Assembly: GCA_003280025.1 (NCBI GenBank)
Contig: QCGD01000006.1
Span: 1-64,000 of the forward strand
Direction of reading: 5' to 3'
Origin: Prochlorococcus sp. AG-363-P06
GTDB lineage: Bacteria; Cyanobacteriota; Cyanobacteriia; PCC-6307; Cyanobiaceae
DNA length: 64,000 nucleotides
Shown here piece by piece: positions 1 to 10,676 of the stretch (position 1 is its first letter; each line of letters opens with the position of its first letter). The notes beneath the pieces were generated by a model. The model saw nothing but the letters and a program-made list of their open reading frames with translations. It had not been told where the DNA came from and searched no databases. Both the position numbers and the translations under genes were made by a program.

Positions 1-473
1 ATTTGTTTGGCAGGTACCCCAACCATTAAAGCAAAGTCTTTTATATTCATATTAATAACTGCACCAGCCCCTATAAAAGCATATTTTCCAATAACAACTC
101 CACAAATAATTGTGCAATTAGCCCCCAATGTTGCACCTTCACAGATTTTTGTATCTCTGTATTCATTTCTCCTGCTTATCTCTGACCTGGGATTATAAAC
201 ATTGGTAAAGACCATACTTGGTCCACAAAATACATTCTTTTCAATAGTTATATTGTCATAAATCGAGACATTATTCTGGATTTTGGTATTGTTGCCAATT
301 TTAACTTTGTTTCCAATAAAAACATTTTGACCTAAAGAGCAATTCGCACCAATTTCTGCGCCAGAAGAGATATGTGTCCAATGCCAAATTTTTGTATTTT
401 CTCCAATTTTTGCACCTTTATCTACTATTGAAGTAGGGTGTATCTGCAAGGATTCAATATGATTTTTTTTCAT
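1..473 (-). CDS. Left-handed beta-helix N-acetyltransferase, WbpD/WlbB-like (3' end cut by window edge)
   Basis: The frame opens at an ATG (complement 471-473) and runs off the window, so only about 157 N-terminal residues are visible. They form repeated hexapeptides of the [LIV]-G-x-x type ([40 protein letters not shown]), the signature of trimeric left-handed beta-helix acyltransferases. The segment [15 protein letters not shown] is typical of the WbpD/WlbB group, which N-acetylates UDP-3-amino-hexuronic acids or related nucleotide sugars for O-antigen. It is transcribed away from the CapD-like gene and lies at the edge of a polysaccharide cluster. The fold is clear. The exact sugar substrate is inferred, and FdtC- or PglD-type relatives are alternatives. 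Confidence 0.85.
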   Translation of the reverse strand, partial: MKKNHIESLQIHPTSIVDKGAKIGENTKIWHWTHISSGAEIGANCSLGQNVFIGNKVKIGNNTKIQNNVSIYDNITIEKNVFCGPSMVFTNVYNPRSEISRRNEYRDTKICEGATLGANCTIICGVVIGKYAFIGAGAVINMNIKDFALMVGVPAKQ

Positions 474-552
474 TTTTTCATTGAAATTTTTTAAATAAGC
501 TCATTTGATAATTTAAAATTATTAAAGGGATTAATAAAAATCTAAAATTTAA

Positions 553-2406
553 ATGATATATTATCGAATTTTAAAGTTAAAGAGTTGGAAAAGAAAGTTA
601 ATTCTTATTTTTGTAGACTTAAGTTGCTTAATTTTTGCTGTATGGTTGTCTTTTTTGTTGAGATTATCAGAACCATTTAGTATTTTTCTTCAAAATTCCT
701 TATGGATAATCCCTTTAATTTGTTTTATAGCAGTACCTGTTTATATTTTTACTGGATTTTACAGAGGTTTGCTTTCATACACAACTAGTTTGTTTATTTA
801 TAGATCATCAATAAGTGTTTTCCTTATTGTTTTAAGTACTTTTATCATAGGCAATTTTTTTAACCTATCAATGCCCCCATTGAGTATTTGGCCTTTAACT
901 TATTTAAATACTATTGGAATTAATGGGATCATAAGAATTGTATTAAGAGATTATGTTAGATCTACAGCTTCTGGATCAGAAAAGATACAGAATGTTGTTG
1001 TATATGGTGCTGGATCTGCAGGAGCTCAATTAATTAATTCTTTAAGAACCGTCAGAAATTATAGGATTAAATTTATAGTCGATGATAATAAAAATTTATG
1101 GAATAGAAATATAGGTGGTATAAAAATTTATTCACCAGAATACTTAAATAAAAAAAATCACAAACTACATAATATATTATTAGCAATCCCATCACTTTCG
1201 ATTACAAAAAGAAGACAAATAATAAGTAATATCCAAAAAATGGGGTTTTCAATTCTTGAGGTGCCTTCCATAGAGGAGATTACAGATGGCAGAGCCCAAA
1301 TTGAGAATCTTAGAAGAATTGATATTGAAGATCTATTAGAGAGAAATGTAGTTGAACCTATCCCTGAACTATTGCAAAAAGCAGTTAAGGATAAAGTAAT
1401 TTTAATTACTGGAGCAGGAGGCTCAATAGGGAGCGAAATTAGCTTGCAAATAATTAAAAGAAAGCCTGCGAAACTAATATTGATTGATATAAATGAAAAG
1501 AATCTTTATGAATTAATAAATAATCTAAAAAAATATAATAATTCAGAAAATATTAAATATGTTCTTGGTAATGTAGTGGATGTGAATTTGATGAAGAAAT
1601 TAATATCAGAAAACAAGATTGACTTAATTTTTCATACAGCAGCATACAAGCATGTGAATCTTGTAGAGGATAATCCAATTCAAGGTTTATTTAATAATAT
1701 AATTTCTTCTTTTGTTATTTGTAAAATTTCTGCATTATTGAATGTCCCTAAAGTGATTTTGATATCAAGTGATAAAGCTGTAAGACCTAGTAATATTATG
1801 GGAGCTTCAAAAAGAGTTTCAGAGTTAATATTTCAAGCCTTTAATGACAAATATCCAGATATTTGTTTTTCTATGGTTAGATTTGGTAATGTCTTAAATT
1901 CTTCTGGTTCTGTAATTCCTCTCTTTAAGAAGCAGATTAAAGAATTATCTCCAATAACAATTACGCATCCAGAAGTAATTCGTTATTTTATGACCATAAA
2001 AGAGGCCTCGCAATTAGTAATTCAATCTTCGGCACTTGCAAAAGGTGGTGAGGTTTTTCTCCTTGATATGGGAGAACCTGTTAAAATTCTGACCTTAGCA
2101 GAACAGATGATATCTTTGAGTGGATTGACTATTAAAAACGATGAGAACCCAAATGGGGATATAGAAATTATTTTTACTGGATTAAGACCAGGAGAAAAAT
2201 TATATGAAGAACTTTTAATATATGATAATTCTAAAGCCACTTCTCATCCTCTTATATTTAAAGCAGAAGAGAACTTTCTAGATTATGATGAAATATTAAT
2301 TCTTTTAAGAAAAATTGAGAATTCTTTAATAAACCTAGACTTAGAAAAATCTCTCTCTTTATTGAAAGAGATTGTTCCAGAATGGCAACGATTCTCTAGC
2401 AATTAA
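553..2406 (+). CDS. capD: CapD/WbpM/FlaA1-type membrane nucleotide-sugar 4,6-dehydratase
   Basis: A 617-residue protein. About four hydrophobic segments fill residues 1-125, a first Rossmann-like domain has GAGSAG near residue 152, and the catalytic SDR domain has GAGGSIG near residue 287. The sequence SSDKAVRPSN (about 405-414) replaces the usual YxxxK and is the hallmark of WbpM/FlaA1 dehydratases, with MGASKR just after. Family members convert UDP-GlcNAc to a UDP-4-keto-6-deoxy sugar, the entry to QuiNAc, FucNAc and bacillosamine-type sugars. Length and two-domain layout match full-length WbpM-like proteins. It sits between an acetyltransferase and a sugar epimerase, fitting O-antigen or capsule synthesis. 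The family is certain; the substrate is inferred. Confidence 0.93.
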   Translation: MIYYRILKLKSWKRKLILIFVDLSCLIFAVWLSFLLRLSEPFSIFLQNSLWIIPLICFIAVPVYIFTGFYRGLLSYTTSLFIYRSSISVFLIVLSTFIIGNFFNLSMPPLSIWPLTYLNTIGINGIIRIVLRDYVRSTASGSEKIQNVVVYGAGSAGAQLINSLRTVRNYRIKFIVDDNKNLWNRNIGGIKIYSPEYLNKKNHKLHNILLAIPSLSITKRRQIISNIQKMGFSILEVPSIEEITDGRAQIENLRRIDIEDLLERNVVEPIPELLQKAVKDKVILITGAGGSIGSEISLQIIKRKPAKLILIDINEKNLYELINNLKKYNNSENIKYVLGNVVDVNLMKKLISENKIDLIFHTAAYKHVNLVEDNPIQGLFNNIISSFVICKISALLNVPKVILISSDKAVRPSNIMGASKRVSELIFQAFNDKYPDICFSMVRFGNVLNSSGSVIPLFKKQIKELSPITITHPEVIRYFMTIKEASQLVIQSSALAKGGEVFLLDMGEPVKILTLAEQMISLSGLTIKNDENPNGDIEIIFTGLRPGEKLYEELLIYDNSKATSHPLIFKAEENFLDYDEILILLRKIENSLINLDLEKSLSLLKEIVPEWQRFSSN

Positions 2407-2424
2407 AATTTCAAATTTATCTAT

Positions 2425-3444
2425 CTATAAAGTTTTATAGAAATTTTTATACCAAAGAACAAATTTTTCAAGTCCATCTTTTAAATGGGTTTTTGGTTTG
2501 AAATTGATATAGTCTTCCAATAATTTCGTATCGGCAAGAGTTGATTGAACGTCACCTTTTGGCATTGGAAGTAAATTTCTTTTTGCTTTTCTACCAATAA
2601 TTTCTTCTAATGTTTCAATAAAGTAATTTAAATTTATTGATTTTGAATTTCCAATATTGAAAATCCTGTGAGGAGACCAACTTGATGATAAGTCTGGATT
2701 AATTTTATTAAAATTTTCATTGGGAATAGGTTTTTTTTTCATAACTCTAAAAATACTCTCAACAATATCATCTATGAAAGTGAAATCTCTTTCCATTTGG
2801 CCATTATTGAAAACATCAATAGCGTTTCCTTCAATAATAGCTTTAGTAAATAAAAAGTAAGACATATCAGGTCTTCCCCAAGGACCATAGACAGTAAAAA
2901 ATCTTAATCCAGTTGCGGGTAATGAATATAGGTGACTATATGCATGAGCCATTAATTCATTAGATTTTTTACTTGCAGCATATATGCTTATTGGATGATC
3001 GACACTATTTTTTTCTGAATATGGAAGTTGTCTATTGCCCCCATAAACTGAACTACTACTAGCATAAACTAAATGTGAAATTTCATAATCTTTGCACATT
3101 TCCAATATATTGCCAAAACCATTGATATTTGCTTGCAGAAATAATCCTGGATTTTTCAAAGAGTATCTTACCCCAGCTTGGGCAGCAAGATTAACTACAT
3201 ATTTGGGTTCATAACGTTTAAATATTTTTTTTAAGAATAGATTATCCTCTATATTTCCAGAGTAAAAATTAAATTGACCATTAATTTTTTTAATTTCTTC
3301 TAGTCTTGCCTTTTTTAAATCTACGCTGTAGTAGGAATTAAGATTATCAACAGCTACGACTTTAATGTTGTTTTTTAATAACCTTTGAATTAAGTGAAAG
3401 CCTATAAAGCCTGCTCCACCAGTAATAAAAACTGTATCTTTCAT
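2425..3444 (-). CDS. NAD-dependent epimerase, probable UDP-glucuronate 4-epimerase
   Basis: A 339-residue extended short-chain dehydrogenase. The NAD-binding GGAGFIG is at residues 9-15, a serine stretch with SSVYGG near 131, and the catalytic YAASK has Y155 and K159. The segments VRYSLKNPG and TVYGPWGRPDM are characteristic of UDP-glucuronate 4-epimerases (Cap1J/LspL/GAE group), which make UDP-galacturonate for surface polysaccharide. It is transcribed convergently with capD, only 18 bp apart. The partner enzyme UDP-glucose dehydrogenase would be expected beside it. A possible relic of that gene's start lies just upstream (3451-3534). Activity on other UDP-sugars cannot be excluded. Confidence 0.9.
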   Translation of the reverse strand: MKDTVFITGGAGFIGFHLIQRLLKNNIKVVAVDNLNSYYSVDLKKARLEEIKKINGQFNFYSGNIEDNLFLKKIFKRYEPKYVVNLAAQAGVRYSLKNPGLFLQANINGFGNILEMCKDYEISHLVYASSSSVYGGNRQLPYSEKNSVDHPISIYAASKKSNELMAHAYSHLYSLPATGLRFFTVYGPWGRPDMSYFLFTKAIIEGNAIDVFNNGQMERDFTFIDDIVESIFRVMKKKPIPNENFNKINPDLSSSWSPHRIFNIGNSKSINLNYFIETLEEIIGRKAKRNLLPMPKGDVQSTLADTKLLEDYINFKPKTHLKDGLEKFVLWYKNFYKTL

Positions 3445-3450
3445 AATTTT

Positions 3451-3534
3451 TTAAAAAATGTAATTTGCAAGGTATTTTGAATTTTCATTGTCTATGTATC
3501 CTGACCCTATATAACAAATACTATTAACATTCAT
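3451..3534 (-). other. 27-codon open frame, possible relic of a UDP-glucose dehydrogenase start
   Basis: A short frame ends 7 bp before the epimerase start. It begins MNVNSICYIGSGYI and stops after 27 residues. The ICYIGSGYI part resembles the N-terminal NAD-binding beta-alpha turn of UDP-glucose 6-dehydrogenase (typically ICCIGAGYVGGPT), the usual partner of the neighbouring epimerase. Nothing after it resembles the enzyme. This may be an eroded remnant, a small peptide, or chance. Confidence is low. Confidence 0.25.
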
Positions 3535-3623
3535 CAAAGAAACTTTTCAAAACTAGTTAAATCATAAATGATATATTATCAGAAAAAAACTTTTTTAATA
3601 ACTGAGGTTAGTAATTATTTGAT

Positions 3624-4944
3624 TTATTCTATTTTAATCTCAGAACTCAATGTTTTGCTAGTTTCATCAAGTATGCATTTTAAACCAGCTAGAATAATCC
3701 ATACCAATATACTTATTTTCCCATCATAATAAGTTATATCGTTGATGTGATTTATAATTGCTACCAAACAAGCTGCAAGCCAGCATTTATTAGATAAAAA
3801 AGAATCATCTAAATCTTTTGTTTTAAAAATTTTGATAAAGCTTTTAAAAAAAAGAAAAGAAACAAAAAATGTTAATGAAATTGAGATTGGTAAACCATAA
3901 TCGTAAGCTAATTGAATAGGCATATTGTGACTATGTTGAATTTTTAAACTTGTTAAATTATAAAAAATCAATGGAAATGTTGATGCTCCAAAACCAAATA
4001 TAGGTTTTTGAGCTATTAGAATTAATGTATTGATCCATATCTTTATTCGAGTAATTTCAAATATATTAGAAATTTTGTTAATGCTTAATTTGTAGAGTAA
4101 TTCTTTTAATTGAAATTCCCCAATAAGATTTAGACTCTTTAGGTTTAGGAAAGGCTCCAATACCCCAATGGATAAGAATAAAAAAAATATTAAAAAAACA
4201 AAAATCAAAAATTTCTTTAATCCGAAAATGAGCAAAAAAGTGCTAAATAAGCCTGCTAATGCATTTCTTGATAATGTTAAAAAGATTATATAGATCAACA
4301 AAGTAAGAATAAAAAATAAAATTAATTTTTTATAGTTAATTTGATTATATTTAAAGATCAATAATAATAATATTGGGAGAGATATTGATAACCAAATTCC
4401 AGCATAATTTGGATTGCTAAATAAACCTGAAACCCCTCCATCAAAATTAAGTTTCTTATTGAAAATTACTATTAAACCAAAGAGAGTCTGGAACGGGCCA
4501 TATATTTTAAAATGGTATTGCATTATGCAACTTATTAAAACTGGAATTGTACCTGATATGAGATATTTAGAAAATAAATATCTTTGCGATTGCTGTTTAA
4601 GATAATACTGGGAACTTATAAAGAGAATAAATAAAGGAATCCAATTGAATAAATCTAATGCAGCTGTTTTACCATCAATAATATGGCTAGAAGACTCTAA
4701 ATTTATTAGGTTAAGTCTTAAAGAATTAAAAAATAAATAATCCTCCAATGAAAAGAATACTCAAATTCCACTTGTCTTTTAATAAATAATATTTAGTTTC
4801 TGAAAAAGAAATAATTATGGAAAATATAAAAAATATCCCGCTTATTGGAAGTGCAGTCGCCAGAAAAAAAGTCCCTAAATTAAAAAATATTTGACCTGCT
4901 TTATTTCCTTTTATTTCTATATATTCTGAAGAATTTAATTTCAC
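3624..4944 (-). pseudogene. O-antigen ligase/polymerase-like membrane protein, interrupted by a frameshift
   Basis: Two overlapping minus-strand frames make one protein: 72 residues from 4944, stopping at 4726, then 374 residues ending at 3624. The run of six A (4728-4733, + strand) lies at the junction. With five, the reading becomes GGLFIFNSLRLNLI and the product would be about 436 residues. The protein is very hydrophobic, with roughly ten membrane segments, and has GLFSNPNYAG and a later HSHN motif, both typical of the O-antigen ligase/Wzy superfamily (WaaL/RfaL, PF04932). Such enzymes polymerise or ligate lipid-linked glycans at the periplasmic face. Its position in the polysaccharide cluster agrees. 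A sequencing error, slippage rescue or true inactivation are all possible. Confidence 0.75.
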
Positions 4945-5040
4945 AAGATTTAAAAATTAATTATTAACATCAAATTTCTTTTATTTAATGAATATAAATT
5001 GTTTTTGGGAATTTGTAAATTTATCAGTTAGGGAAAATAA

Positions 5041-5114
<74 letters not shown>

Positions 5115-5253
5115 ATCTTTTTATTATATGTGAGATGAATAGCCTACACAATAGAAATTATCTTTTTTAAAATTAATTTTTATACTAAAGATATTTAAAT
5201 AAATTAAAATTAAAGTTTTTATTCATAGAATATAGAAAGAAACTTGTTTGATT

Positions 5254-5934
5254 TTGGCTAAAAGATTAACGAATAAGCAAAAAGAAGAAATCACCCAGAG
5301 TTTTATTCAGGGAGAAACAGTTTATAATTTATCAACAATCTTTAAATGTACTAACTTAACTATATGCAGAAATTTAAAGAAAAATCTTGGAGAAAAAAAA
5401 TTTAAAGAACTTCATTATAAAAACAATAATAAAGAAAAACTCACCAAAGCTAAAGAGACCATAACAAAAGATAATGAAGACAAGAAATTAATAAAGGAAA
5501 TATCAGCAAAAAGCTCTTCTGATGAAAGTATTGTTTCTACTGTAATTAATGAGGATATGGTTATTTCTAATTCGTTTTTTGAAATCCCTCCTTTAGATTA
5601 TGAGATAGATATTTCAACACAAAAAGACTTATCATCAATTCCTTTATCAGAAGTTAATTTCCCCGATATTGTTTATATGATTGTCGACAAAAAAATTGAA
5701 TTGGAGGTTAAATACTTAAAAGATTTTCCAAGTTGGCAATTCCTTTCAGATGATGAATTAAGTAGAAAAACAATAGAAATTTTTTTGGATATTAAACTTG
5801 CAAAAAGAATTTGTACTAAAGAACAAAAAGTTATAAAAGTACCTAATACAAATGTTTTTAAAATTGTAGCTCCTATTTTAAACTCTAGAGGGATTACTAG
5901 AATTGTTAGTGCTGATCAATTAATTGCATTATAA
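5254..5934 (+). CDS. HTH-containing protein of unknown function, picocyanobacterial
   Basis: About 226 residues. The first 40 or so (KRLTNKQKEEITQ through TICRNLKKNLG) look like a Hin/resolvase-type helix-turn-helix: a basic start, then a two-helix unit with a short turn. A Lys/Glu/Ser-rich linker follows (about 50-95), then a C-terminal domain (about 125-226) containing PDIVYMIVDKKIELEV and the ending RIVSADQLIAL. The start is TTG 5254 (LAKRL). The in-frame TTG at 5248 adds two residues. I recall similar proteins only in marine picocyanobacteria and know no demonstrated function. A DNA-binding regulatory role is inferred from the N-terminus alone. Confidence 0.75.
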   Translation: MAKRLTNKQKEEITQSFIQGETVYNLSTIFKCTNLTICRNLKKNLGEKKFKELHYKNNNKEKLTKAKETITKDNEDKKLIKEISAKSSSDESIVSTVINEDMVISNSFFEIPPLDYEIDISTQKDLSSIPLSEVNFPDIVYMIVDKKIELEVKYLKDFPSWQFLSDDELSRKTIEIFLDIKLAKRICTKEQKVIKVPNTNVFKIVAPILNSRGITRIVSADQLIAL

Positions 5935-5937
5935 AAT

Positions 5938-6162
5938 TTAATTTTTTTTACTTTTAAAATTGAATGAGATTAGACTACCTGTAATAGAACCACTTAAAAA
6001 ACTTACCCCTACAATAAAACCTATTGGTAAACTAACAGTGTCCTTAATAATCAAATCAACCTCTTTTTTGTTTGAACTGTTTTGTAACCCAATCATTAAA
6101 ATTAAGAACAAAGAACAATTAAATGTAAATATAAAAATTAATTTTTTAATTAGAAATGACAT
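5938..6162 (-). CDS. Small two-helix membrane protein, LapA-like
   Basis: 74 residues with two hydrophobic segments (about 7-26 and 43-66) separated by a short charged loop, and a basic C-terminus (FNFKSKKN). This matches the layout of small cyanobacterial LapA/DUF1049-type membrane proteins, although that assignment rests on topology. It starts 5 bp after the rsmI stop on the same strand and probably shares its transcript. The frame on the opposite strand over the same stretch (5960-6175) is less likely, since it lacks a membrane-protein or domain pattern. Confidence 0.6.
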   Translation of the reverse strand: MSFLIKKLIFIFTFNCSLFLILMIGLQNSSNKKEVDLIIKDTVSLPIGFIVGVSFLSGSITGSLISFNFKSKKN

Positions 6163-6166
6163 TCTT

Positions 6167-7054
6167 TTAATTTAAATCAGTTTCCTTGTTTCGCATATTA
6201 TAAATTAATCTCTTTTTGAGATTATATTTTTTTGCTAAGTATTTAGATGCTTCTGATAAGTTTAGCCCAGCATCAATTAAATCATAAAGTTCTCTTTTTA
6301 ATTCAATCTCATCAATTGAGGTTTTTAGGTTTTTTTTATTTATTCCCTTTATAACTATTGTAATTTCACCTAAAACTTCTTTCTCTTGAAAGTAATCAAT
6401 TACCTCATCAATATTGTTCCCAATATGTTCCTCAAATTTCTTTGTTAATTCTCTAGATACTTGAATTTCTCTATCTCCACCAAAACAATCTTTTAATTCA
6501 TCCAATAATCTTTTAAGGCGCTGTGGCGATTCAAATAAAATTGTTGTCTTCTCATTATCATAAACTTCCATAAGGATTCTTTTTCTTTCACTTTTTTTTT
6601 TAGGAAGAAAACCTTCAAATGTAAATTTAGATGCAGGTAGACCACTTGAAACAAGTGCAGTTAATGCTGCACAAGGTCCTGGAATACAAACTATATTTAT
6701 ACCATTTGATCTGGCTTCTTTTATGAGGTCTTCTCCTGGATCGCAAATACTTGGTAATCCTGCATCACTAACTAAAGCTATAGACTTTTCTGATTTGAGT
6801 ATTTCAATTATCTTTGGTGTTTTCTTTAAAGAATTCAATTTATTGAAGCTTATTAAATTATTAGAAAATTCATATTTGCTCATTATTTTCTTTGTTTGTC
6901 TAGTATCCTCACAAGCGATTAAATAAACATTCTTAAGAATATTTAAAGCTCTTAAGGAAATATCTCTTAAATTGCCAATAGGAGTTCCAACAATATATAA
7001 AACACCATTTACGGGTTCTTGATTTTCATGAGAGGATAAATAATTAATATTCAT
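6167..7054 (-). CDS. rsmI: 16S rRNA (cytidine1402-2'-O)-methyltransferase
   Basis: 295 residues of the tetrapyrrole-methylase-like SAM fold. The N-terminal GVLYIVGTPIGNLRDIS, the ACEDTRQTKK block and SDAGLPSICDPGEDL are the standard RsmI signatures, and VCIPGPCA forms part of the SAM pocket. The enzyme 2'-O-methylates C1402 in the 16S rRNA decoding centre. Length is normal for the family (about 280-300). The start ATG lies 3 bp from the divergent CysQ-like gene start at 7058, so both promoters must overlap the coding ends. Confidence 0.95.
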   Translation of the reverse strand: MNINYLSSHENQEPVNGVLYIVGTPIGNLRDISLRALNILKNVYLIACEDTRQTKKIMSKYEFSNNLISFNKLNSLKKTPKIIEILKSEKSIALVSDAGLPSICDPGEDLIKEARSNGINIVCIPGPCAALTALVSSGLPASKFTFEGFLPKKKSERKRILMEVYDNEKTTILFESPQRLKRLLDELKDCFGGDREIQVSRELTKKFEEHIGNNIDEVIDYFQEKEVLGEITIVIKGINKKNLKTSIDEIELKRELYDLIDAGLNLSEASKYLAKKYNLKKRLIYNMRNKETDLN

Positions 7055-7057
7055 TTA

Positions 7058-7987
7058 GTGATTAAATTACCCTCTGGGATTGAAATTAAAAAACTTATAG
7101 ATGATTTAAGGATCTTAAGTTGGGAAGCTTCTGAAATTTTAATTTATTATGCTCAAATATTAAAAGATTCGAAAAATAAAAACAATATTCTTAAGAATGA
7201 CAATATTGATGACCCTGTTACGTGGGCTGATTTAAAGGTTAATGAAAAAATAATAGAAAAAATAAATGAAAAATATGATGGTGTTGATTGGGAAATCTTG
7301 AGTGAGGAAAATGTAAAAATCTCCTCAGGAAATTGTGATTTAAATTCCGACTGGGTCTGGATTCTTGATCCCCTTGATGGAACAAAGGACTTTATACAAG
7401 GCACGGAAAATTATGCTATGCATTTAGCCCTGAATTATAAGAAAAACCCTTGTTTAGGAATTGTTCTAATCCCAGAAAGGAATGAATTATGGTTTGCCTA
7501 TGGCGAAAAAATATGGGGAGAGAAAAGAGACGGATCAAAAATTGAACTGAACATATCAAGGAATAAAATTCTTAAAGAAATGATTTTAGTAACAAGTAAA
7601 AATCATAGAAATGAAACTTTAAAGAATTTAATTCAAAAAATAAACTTTAAAAATATCTCAATTATGGGAAGTATAGGATGCAAAATTGCCTCTATTCTTA
7701 GAGGGGAAAGTGATATTTATATATGTTTAAGTTTGCCTGGGAAAAGTTGTCCAAAAGATTGGGATTTTGCTGCCCCTGATGCAATTTTAAAAGCTGCAGG
7801 AGGTGCAATCACTAACTTAAATAATGAAGAACTGATTTATAACAGAAACAATTTCGAGCAACAAGGTTTAATTGTTGCTTCAAGTGATAAAAAAACACAT
7901 AAAAATATTTGTAAGCAAATCAAAGAAATTATTGAAAAAGATGAGTTTTTGTCTGGTTCTCTTAATTTAAGGGGGCTACAGGAGTAG
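7058..7987 (+). CDS. cysQ: CysQ-like 3'(2'),5'-bisphosphate nucleotidase, inositol monophosphatase superfamily
   Basis: 309 residues starting at GTG. The metal-site motifs are all present: SEEN (about 82-85), DPLDGTKDF (104-112) and WDFAAPDAI (235-243). These coordinate the Mg2+ ions of Li+-sensitive IMPase-fold phosphatases. CysQ-type members remove phosphate from PAP, a by-product of sulfate assimilation. The gene overlaps the 3' end of pnp by 26 bp in convergent orientation. The superfamily is certain. The PAP substrate is an assumption, since inositol-phosphate or fructose-bisphosphate activities occur in relatives. Confidence 0.88.
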   Translation: MIKLPSGIEIKKLIDDLRILSWEASEILIYYAQILKDSKNKNNILKNDNIDDPVTWADLKVNEKIIEKINEKYDGVDWEILSEENVKISSGNCDLNSDWVWILDPLDGTKDFIQGTENYAMHLALNYKKNPCLGIVLIPERNELWFAYGEKIWGEKRDGSKIELNISRNKILKEMILVTSKNHRNETLKNLIQKINFKNISIMGSIGCKIASILRGESDIYICLSLPGKSCPKDWDFAAPDAILKAAGGAITNLNNEELIYNRNNFEQQGLIVASSDKKTHKNICKQIKEIIEKDEFLSGSLNLRGLQE

Positions 7988-10127
7988 GAGTTGGTTCTGG
8001 GTAAGTCATCCCTCCATTTTGTGCAACACCTCTTAATGTAAGATTAATCCTTCCTCTGCTATCGATCTCACGAACCCTAACAGTAACCTCATCACCTTGT
8101 CTTACTACATCTTCAACCCTCTCAACTCTTGCTTCTGACAATTGTGATATATGTACCATTCCTTCTTTCCCAGGAAGGATTTCGACAAATGCACCTATAG
8201 GAATTATTCTCGTTACTACTCCAGAAAAGATTTCACCTTCGTGAACTTTTCTAGTAAGTCCCTCAATAATTTTTTGTGCTTCTTCTGCAGCCGCTCCGTC
8301 ATGAGAAGCTATGGTGACAATTCCTCCATCTTCGATATCTATTTTAGTATTTGTTCTTTCTGTAATTCCTTTAATAGTTCTTCCTCCAGGACCAATTACA
8401 GTTCCGATAAGCTCTGGGTCAATTCTGAAGCTTAAAAGTCTAGGGGCATGAGGAGATAATGAATCTTGAGGCTTGTCAATTGCTTCTTGCATTTTTTCCA
8501 ATATATGAATCCTCGCGGGCCTTGCTTTCTTAATGGCATCTGAAATAACATTAACGGGTAAACCTGTAATTTTCATATCCATTTGTAAAGCTGTTATGCC
8601 CTTTTCAGTTCCAGCGACCTTGAAATCCATATCTCCAAGAAAATCCTCAATACCCTGAATATCGGTAAGTATTCGTATCTCTTTGCCCTCTTTAATTAAA
8701 CCCATAGCAGTACCACTAACAGGAGCTTTTAGAGGAACACCTGCATCTAATAATGAAAGTGTACTACCACAAACAGATCCCATTGAAGTTGAACCATTTG
8801 AACTCAATACTTCACTAACCACTCTTAGTACATAAGGAAAAGTTTCCTTGCCTGGGAGGACTGGCATAATTGCTCTTTCTGCAAGGGCTCCATGTCCAAT
8901 TTCCCTTCTGCCAGGAGTTCTCATCGGTCTTGTTTCTCCAACGGAATATGGTGGAAAATTATAGTGATGCAAATATGTTTTTTCAGTACTTGGGTTGAGA
9001 TCATCCATCTCTTGTGCATCACTTGGCGTTCCAAGTGTGGTTGTAGATAAAACCTGTGTTAGACCTCTTTGAAATAAAGCTGAACCATGAACCCTTTTTG
9101 GAAGAATTCCTGCAGATGCTGAAATTTTTCTAACTTCATCTAGACCCCGGCCATCAACTCTTTTCCCATCATTAATGATTTGAGATCTCATTAATTTTTT
9201 TGTTAGTTTTTTAAAGTCAGAACTTAACAACTTATCATTTTCTGCTAATAAAACTTTTAATTGGTTGTCATCTTTCAAAGATTCAATTTTGCTTTGAGTT
9301 TCAAGTTTTATTTTTTCAAGTTCAAGATCTCTTTCATCTTTTGACTGATCATATTTCTTTAAAACTAGATCTATTGCTTTTGTGCAGTTTTTTTCTAAAT
9401 AAGAAGGCAGTGTTTTATCCTCTTCAGGATCTGATGGCTTGATATGCTTTATTCCTAAATCTTTTAGTAAATCTTCTTGGGATTTAATCAGTTCACTTAC
9501 AGCTTCATATCCAAAATCTATTGCTTCAATAGTATCTTGCTCGGATAACTGGTTAGCGCCTGCTTCGATCATTACAATGCCGTCGGGTGAGCCTGCTACA
9601 ACAATGTCTAGATCTCCTTTTTCTATTTCTCTATAGCTTGGGTTTAGGATGAAATCATCTCCTATAAGTCCAACTCTTACTGCCGCCATGGGGCCATAGA
9701 ATGGAATCTCTCCAATTAAAGTGGCTATTGATGACCCTGTAACAGCTAGAACATCTGCAGGTACTCTTTCATCAAGAGAAAGGCAGGAAGCAACTATTTG
9801 AATTTCATCTCTCATCCAAGCAGGGAAGAGAGGTCTCATTGGTCTATCAATCAATCTGGAGATTAAAGTTGCTCTTTCTGGAGGACGACCCTCTCTTCTC
9901 ATGAAGCCGCCTGGGATTCTGCCTGCAGCATATAGTTTTTCCTCGTAATCACATATTAAAGGTAGAAAGTCAGCGACCTCTTTCTTCGTAGTTTTTGTTG
10001 CAGTGACTAATAAAGAGGTGTCTCCACACTCAATCATTACTGATCCACTTGCTTGAGGAGCATATAGTCCTGTAGTTAGTCGTATCTCTCGTCCGTCAAA
10101 CGTGATCGACTTATTTTGTCCTTCCAC
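7962..10127 (-). CDS. pnp: Polyribonucleotide nucleotidyltransferase (PNPase)
   Basis: 721 residues with the complete PNPase order: first RNase PH domain with [15 protein letters not shown], an alpha-helical linker, second RNase PH domain with [12 protein letters not shown] and [12 protein letters not shown], then a KH domain containing [10 protein letters not shown] (about residues 560-620) and an S1 domain (about 630-695) beginning [11 protein letters not shown]. It degrades RNA 3' to 5' with phosphate and can add tails. It follows rpsN on the same strand after a 180-bp gap. The S1 tail ends in a proline-rich stretch ([10 protein letters not shown]). Confidence 0.98.
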   Translation of the reverse strand: MEGQNKSITFDGREIRLTTGLYAPQASGSVMIECGDTSLLVTATKTTKKEVADFLPLICDYEEKLYAAGRIPGGFMRREGRPPERATLISRLIDRPMRPLFPAWMRDEIQIVASCLSLDERVPADVLAVTGSSIATLIGEIPFYGPMAAVRVGLIGDDFILNPSYREIEKGDLDIVVAGSPDGIVMIEAGANQLSEQDTIEAIDFGYEAVSELIKSQEDLLKDLGIKHIKPSDPEEDKTLPSYLEKNCTKAIDLVLKKYDQSKDERDLELEKIKLETQSKIESLKDDNQLKVLLAENDKLLSSDFKKLTKKLMRSQIINDGKRVDGRGLDEVRKISASAGILPKRVHGSALFQRGLTQVLSTTTLGTPSDAQEMDDLNPSTEKTYLHHYNFPPYSVGETRPMRTPGRREIGHGALAERAIMPVLPGKETFPYVLRVVSEVLSSNGSTSMGSVCGSTLSLLDAGVPLKAPVSGTAMGLIKEGKEIRILTDIQGIEDFLGDMDFKVAGTEKGITALQMDMKITGLPVNVISDAIKKARPARIHILEKMQEAIDKPQDSLSPHAPRLLSFRIDPELIGTVIGPGGRTIKGITERTNTKIDIEDGGIVTIASHDGAAAEEAQKIIEGLTRKVHEGEIFSGVVTRIIPIGAFVEILPGKEGMVHISQLSEARVERVEDVVRQGDEVTVRVREIDSRGRINLTLRGVAQNGGMTYPEPTPTPVAPLN

Positions 10128-10308
10128 TTTTTAAATTATAAATCTATACATAATTTATTCTTACATTTTATAGGCACATATTGAGTAAATTATTTAAATA
10201 AGCTGTAAATATTTTAAAAAAATAGAATAAAATTAGTAATTTAATCTATATACAAGGATTTTTTTCTGTAAAATAAAATAATTAATAATATCTAAATAAA
10301 TAATTCAA

Positions 10309-10611
10309 CTACCAACTAGATTTTACTACGCCAGGAAGTTCGCCATTGTGAGCTCTTTGCCTTAGTTGATTCCTGCATAAACCAAAATCTCTGTAGACTC
10401 CTCTAGGTTTACCTGTAGCCCAACATCTATTCCTAATTCTATTTGGAGCTGAGTTTCTAGGAAGGCCTTGAATTTTTCTGTGAATTTCTAATCTTTCCAT
10501 AGGATCTTTTGCAGCATTAAATTCTTCTAGTAGGGATTTTCTTTTTGCAGCATATTGTTTTACAAGTTTTTTGCGTTTTACTTCTCTCGCAATCATGGAC
10601 TTTTTCGCCAT
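10309..10611 (-). CDS. rpsN: 30S ribosomal protein S14
   Basis: 100 residues. The sequence starts [16 protein letters not shown] and contains [18 protein letters not shown] and the C-terminal [17 protein letters not shown], the conserved zinc-free (C-minus) long form of S14 found in cyanobacteria and plastids. It assembles late into the 30S head. The gene lies alone between rseP and pnp, with gaps of 65 and 181 bp. Confidence 0.98.
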   Translation of the reverse strand: MAKKSMIAREVKRKKLVKQYAAKRKSLLEEFNAAKDPMERLEIHRKIQGLPRNSAPNRIRNRCWATGKPRGVYRDFGLCRNQLRQRAHNGELPGVVKSSW

Positions 10612-10676
10612 CGAAAAAAAATAATAAATACTAAATTACATATTAACAGCTAGACATACAATTGTTGAACTTTGAA

